Source of the DNA: Nocardia stercoris
Lineage (GTDB): Bacteria > Actinomycetota > Actinomycetes > Mycobacteriales > Mycobacteriaceae
NCBI RefSeq assembly: GCF_003696265.1
Contig: NZ_RFFH01000018.1
Span: 54,691 to 118,690, forward strand
Length of the DNA stretch: 64,000 bases
Reading direction: 5' to 3'
In this document: positions 61,161 through 64,000 of the stretch, in pieces
How positions within the stretch are numbered: the stretch's first letter is position 1
Layout: each line of letters starts with the position of its first letter
The notes under the pieces: model-generated
What the model was told of the DNA's origin: nothing
Database searches by the model: none
What the model saw: only the letters and a program-made list of their open reading frames with translations
Translations under genes and position numbers: made by a program

Positions 61161-61185
61161 GTTCGGAACCGGTCGTTTTCCGAAC
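61161..61185. promoter_or_regulatory. GTTCGGAAA-N6-TTTCCGAAC palindrome (copy 3)
   Basis: GTTCGGAA at 61161-61168 and TTTCCGAAC at 61177-61185 lie 94 bases upstream of the propeller start on the minus strand. Confidence 0.6.
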
Positions 61186-61198
61186 GCTGCCGCAGCAT

Positions 61199-61412
61199 TC
61201 AGTGCGCTGTCCGACCTACCTCGGTGGCTCGGCGGATCCAGGTTTCGGCCTCGGTCTTCTCGCCACGCTCCGTGAGCAGGATGGCCAAGCTGTTCATCGC
61301 GCCGGGGTGGCCGGCGTCTGCGGCACGTCGCATCCAAGTTTCGGCTTCGGCCTTCTCACCACGCTCCGCGAGCAGGTGCCCCAGGAAGCGCATTGCGTTG
61401 GGGCGGCCGGTT
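61199..61412 (-). pseudogene. Truncated Sel1-repeat fragment
   Basis: The last two Sel1 repeats and the C terminus (AETWIRRATEVGRTAH) are present and closely match 59107-59312 at DNA level. The similarity stops abruptly at about 61412, where IS701 sequence begins. The N-terminal part was lost through the insertion or its later deletion. Confidence 0.75.
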
Positions 61413-61880
61413 GACCAGGATCGCGGGCCGGTTCACCCGGCCCGAACCGCGGGGCCGGGCGCGGGAGTACGTGTCGGGCCTGATGTCCGGGCTGGAACGT
61501 AAGAACGGGTGGACCCAGGCCGAACGTGCTGGTGATGTGAGTCCGGACGGCATGCAGCGGCTGCTGCGGAAGGCGGATTGGGACGTCGACGGGGTTCGTG
61601 ACGACGTGCGCGGATACGTCATCGAGCACCTCGGCGATCCGGCCGCTGTCGTGATCGCCGACGACACGGGTTTCCTGAAGAAGGGCCGTAAATCCGCGGG
61701 CGTGCAACGCCAGTACTCGGGCACGGCCGGGCGGATCGAGAACTGCCAGATCGGTGTGTTCCTCGCCTACACCTCGCAGCACGGGCATGCCCTTATCGAC
61801 CGTCAGCTGTATGTTCCCGAATCGTGGACAAGCGACCGCGACCGCTGCGCCGATGCGGGGATTCCCGGTGATGTCGAGAC
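61413..61880 (+). pseudogene. N-terminal fragment of an IS701-family transposase
   Basis: About 155 codons match IS701 transposases: REYVSGLMSGLERKNGWTQAERAGDVSPDGMQRLLRKADWD, the first catalytic Asp in VVIADDTGFLKKGRKSAGVQRQYSGTAGRIENCQIGVFLAY, and HALIDRQLYVPESW. The match ends near 61880 and the C-terminal two thirds with the rest of the DDE triad is missing. A proper start codon is not evident at the junction. Confidence 0.85.
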
Positions 61881-61947
61881 CCCGCTGACTGCGCATTCCC
61901 CCGGCCGCGGGACCGAATAGCCCCGAGCCGGCTCATCGACACCGATT

Positions 61948-61982
61948 GTCGCTGACCGGAAGTGACACCTCCGGTCAGCGAC
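61948..61982 (-). terminator. Terminator of the small minus-strand gene, 13-bp perfect stem
   Basis: GTCGCTGACCGGA at 61948-61960 pairs with TCCGGTCAGCGAC at 61970-61982 around a 9-base loop, 12 bases beyond the stop codon of the 54-residue gene. Confidence 0.75.
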
Positions 61983-61994
61983 GATCGGATGGAA

Positions 61995-62159
61995 TCAGGA
62001 CAGCGGGCCCGGAGTGACCGAGGAGCCCACGGCAGCCAGCGGAACCAGGGTGGCAGCGGAGCCCAGGGCGGTCACGGCGGCAATGGCCTGCTCGACATCG
62101 ACAAGCGCCGCAACACCGGTCAGAGCAAGGTCGGCCGAACCGACACCAACAGAACCCAT
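61995..62159 (-). CDS. Small hydrophobic peptide of 54 residues
   Basis: A minus-strand ATG at 62159, preceded by AAGGAAG, opens a 54-residue peptide rich in Ala, Val, Gly, Ser and Leu with only three charged side chains (Asp10, Asp21 and Glu23; MGSVGVGSADLALTGVAAL at the start, VTPGPLS at the end). A strong terminator follows directly, which supports a real gene. It has one or two weakly hydrophobic stretches. It could be a small membrane or secreted peptide, or a RiPP-like precursor. No maturation gene is adjacent and I do not recognise a family. Confidence 0.6.
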   Translation of the reverse strand: MGSVGVGSADLALTGVAALVDVEQAIAAVTALGSAATLVPLAAVGSSVTPGPLS

Positions 62160-62650
62160 AATGAAGACTTCCTTTCGAATACCTCACGCAAGTCGCCGTC
62201 ACTGTCGACGCGACCGGCGCTAGCATATCCGGGCCGAAATCCGATTCCGGAATCCGGAAAGTCAGCGGCGGAACGGAATCTCGCCATTCCGAACGACGCC
62301 CGATTCCGAATTCATGTACCCGTAGGAAGATTCGAGTAGAGTGCCGCACCTCAGGCAGCCAGGAAGTTGCCGTCGGCGCCACCATGCGAAGACCGGTCAC
62401 CGCGCTTTCCGGCGGCACCGACCGGCGACTGCCGTACTGTGAAATATCCCATAACACACCGTTTTTCGCATAGCGCAACGTCGTTCGGCCGGGCCGTCGC
62501 ACACCCGAACCCGCCGGAGAGGATCGCGCCGCCAGGCTGCGCTTACCGCGGATCGACGGGCGGGCAGCTCAGCTCCAGCCGAACCGCCCGCGTGTAGCCA
62601 TGGCCGGCGGCACGGGGTGCTCCAGCCGAGATCTTGCGCAACAGTCACAC
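62160..62650. other. Region without a recognised gene
   Basis: The part near 62160-62340 is AT-richer, with several GATTCCGAA and GGAAT motifs, and probably holds the promoter of the small peptide gene. I see no convincing coding sequence in the rest. Confidence 0.4.
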
Positions 62651-62779
62651 CGCAACGTCGTGATTGCCGATCGGGAACGCACGTTCCGCATCATGACGCT
62701 GGACCAGCGACACTTCCGAACTCTCGCCCCGCTCTGGGGAGTAGATTATTTCACCCTGCTGCCGTTCGACGGCATCTAG
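62651..62779 (+). pseudogene. C-terminal fragment of a PIN-domain (VapC-like) protein
   Basis: Forty-two codons encode RNVVIADRERTFRIMTLDQRHFRTLAPLWGVDYFTLLPFDGI, which ends like VapC-type PIN nucleases with the last acidic residue in TLDQRHF and a hydrophobic tail. The first two thirds with the other acidic residues are missing. Confidence 0.55.
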
Positions 62780-62999
62780 CTAGCAAGCCGTGATCGCTTT
62801 CGCCGCCCACAGGACATCCGAGACTGACGGTTCTGCGAGCAATCCGGAGGGCATCATGAGTCGAGAGTGCTTCGGATCAACGCACTCTTCTGCCGCACAT
62901 CGAGCGGTTCTGGAAGCGGGGCCCCTCGCGCGAAGCGCTCGGTCTGTCTTGTACTGCTGACGGGACCCCGGAAGTCGGTCCACCGCGTGTGAGAGCCGG

Positions 63000-63869
63000 T
63001 TATCGGTGGATGCAGGTTGCAGCGTATCCGGCCGGGGTCTGGTAGCCCAGCGCGGAATGCCTTCGGCGATGGTTGTATTCGTCTTTCCAGTCGCTGATCC
63101 CGACACGAGCATGGGTGAGAGACCAGAAGCTGTTGATGTTGAGGCATTCATCGCGCAAGCGGCCGTTGAACGACTCGATGTATCCGTTGCGCCAGGGCTG
63201 ACCGGGTGGAACGAACGCCAGACCGACTCGTTCCCCGGCCCAGTCGGCCATGGCCGCGCACGCGAATTCGGGTCCGTTGTCGCAGCGCAGCGCGCCCGGG
63301 TAACCGCGATCGACAGCGATCCGGTCGAGCTCGTCGATGAGCCGTTCCGCGGTGATCGACCGCTCCACCAACCCGCCGAGGCATTCGCGGGTGTGCTCGT
63401 CGACGATCGAGACGATCTTGACCGGGCGCCCGTCGTCGGTGGCGTCGAATTGGAAATCCACTGCCCACACCCGGTTCGGTGCGTTCGCCTCCACCTGGGT
63501 GGTCGTGGAGGTGCCGAGGCGTTTTCGGCGTCGTCGCTGCGGCACTCGTAGTCCCTCGTCGCGCCAGAGGCGTTGAACCTTCTTGTGGTTGACCGTCCAA
63601 CCCTCACCGCGAGCGTCGTGGTAGGCGCGGCGGAAACCCTGCCGTGGATGCGCTTTCGCCCAGTCCCGCAACCAATCACGCAGCGCCGCATCAGGATCTG
63701 TCGCGGTCTGGTCGGCCGGTGGGCGGCGTTGGGTGCTTCGGTGTTGCCCGGTGACCCGGCAGGCGAACCGCTCACTGACCGTCAGCACCCGCATCAGGTG
63801 CGCCACGGCCGCCCGCCGGCGTTCCGGGTCTAGAAGTTTCCAGTCATGATCATCACGACGGGCCGCCAC
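63000..63869 (-). CDS. IS3-family transposase orfB
   Basis: This 289-residue integrase-type transposase has a complete DDE core: first Asp in NRVWAVDFQFD, second Asp in LRCDNGPEF and Glu in YIESFNGRLRDE, with the C-terminal YNHRRRHSALGYQTPAGY. The N-terminal HTH_21-like part (ERRRAAVAHLMRVLTVSERFACRVTGQHRSTQR) is also complete. The GTG at 63869 is only a formal start; in IS3 elements orfB is normally made by frameshifting from orfA. No orfA-like sequence is seen at 63870-64000, so the copy is probably a partial element. Confidence 0.85.
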   Translation of the reverse strand: MAARRDDHDWKLLDPERRRAAVAHLMRVLTVSERFACRVTGQHRSTQRRPPADQTATDPDAALRDWLRDWAKAHPRQGFRRAYHDARGEGWTVNHKKVQRLWRDEGLRVPQRRRRKRLGTSTTTQVEANAPNRVWAVDFQFDATDDGRPVKIVSIVDEHTRECLGGLVERSITAERLIDELDRIAVDRGYPGALRCDNGPEFACAAMADWAGERVGLAFVPPGQPWRNGYIESFNGRLRDECLNINSFWSLTHARVGISDWKDEYNHRRRHSALGYQTPAGYAATCIHR

Positions 63870-64000
63870 CGGCCCTAGCGGACCTGACCCGGAAGTTTCC
63901 TGACCGACCTTCGAGTTGTGTCTTTCGAAGGACCCGTCGATCCGCTGGCGCCGATGGCGGCCCGCCGACCGCGCAGAACCCGAGGTCCTGCCGCGGAGGG

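Noticed and set aside
62941..63910. GGAAGT-containing sequences on both sides of the IS3 orfB as possible terminal inverted repeats
   Set aside because: The similar stretches are in the same orientation, not inverted, and are too short to define element ends.
49741..64000. An integrated prophage
   Set aside because: There are IS fragments and a resolvase but no integrase with attachment sites, and no capsid, tail or terminase genes.

Overview
The window is high-GC actinobacterial DNA, most likely from a mycolic-acid-containing genus such as Nocardia or a relative. The evidence is a complete mycofactocin cluster with NDMA-type alcohol dehydrogenases, a WhiB protein, a conservon-type kinase/roadblock/DUF742 set, an antigen-85-like secreted esterase, five class III (CaiB/BaiF) CoA-transferases, and actinobacterial IS3, IS30 and IS701 remnants. 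The genus is inferred from gene content only.

Bases 1-20,400 are catabolic: an aromatic-acid-type MFS transporter, a beta-propeller lactonase, two mycofactocin-type (NDMA-dependent) alcohol dehydrogenases, an SMP-30 lactonase and a FUSC membrane protein. A minus-strand acyl-CoA operon (acyl-CoA dehydrogenase, MaoC, thiolase-like, DUF35, CaiB) and an aldehyde dehydrogenase/racemase pair follow, then a PaaK-like ligase, an SDR and a cupin. Together they look like oxidation of an alcohol to aldehyde to acid, CoA activation, and C-C cleavage of an unidentified substrate.

Bases 20,426-27,107 hold the mycofactocin operon: an IclR regulator, then mftA-mftB-mftC-mftD-SDR-mftF-mftE, translationally coupled almost throughout. 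A perfect 15-bp inverted repeat lies between a divergent LysR gene and the IclR gene. No TetR-type MftR or GMC-type MftG is present. The redox cofactor made here probably serves the alcohol dehydrogenases in the window.

Bases 27,100-49,740 are a second catabolic and regulatory block: three aldehyde dehydrogenases, three CaiB proteins, small ABM/EthD/SnoaL-like proteins, two more beta-propeller lactonases, a secreted esterase, a frameshifted zinc alcohol dehydrogenase, a conservon without its GTPase, XRE and GntR regulators and a WhiB protein. An 18-bp palindrome, TGTCCA-N6-TGGACA, recurs in promoter regions here and once near the left end, marking an apparent shared regulon that includes all three lactonase-type propellers.

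Bases 49,740-64,000 are a mobile, eroded accessory region with IS3, IS30 and IS701 remnants, a serine recombinase with a res-like site, and gene fragments (DUF5753, ANTAR, PIN). It contains a compact locus that looks like a biological-conflict system: an EACC1 protein, a caspase-Sel1 effector interrupted by one in-frame stop codon, a second Sel1 protein and a membrane-anchored seven-blade propeller. Their coding sequences begin with related EACC1-type leaders, and each promoter carries the same palindrome, GTTCGGAAA-N6-TTTCCGAAC or a one-mismatch version. This locus is the strongest candidate for an undescribed system in the window.
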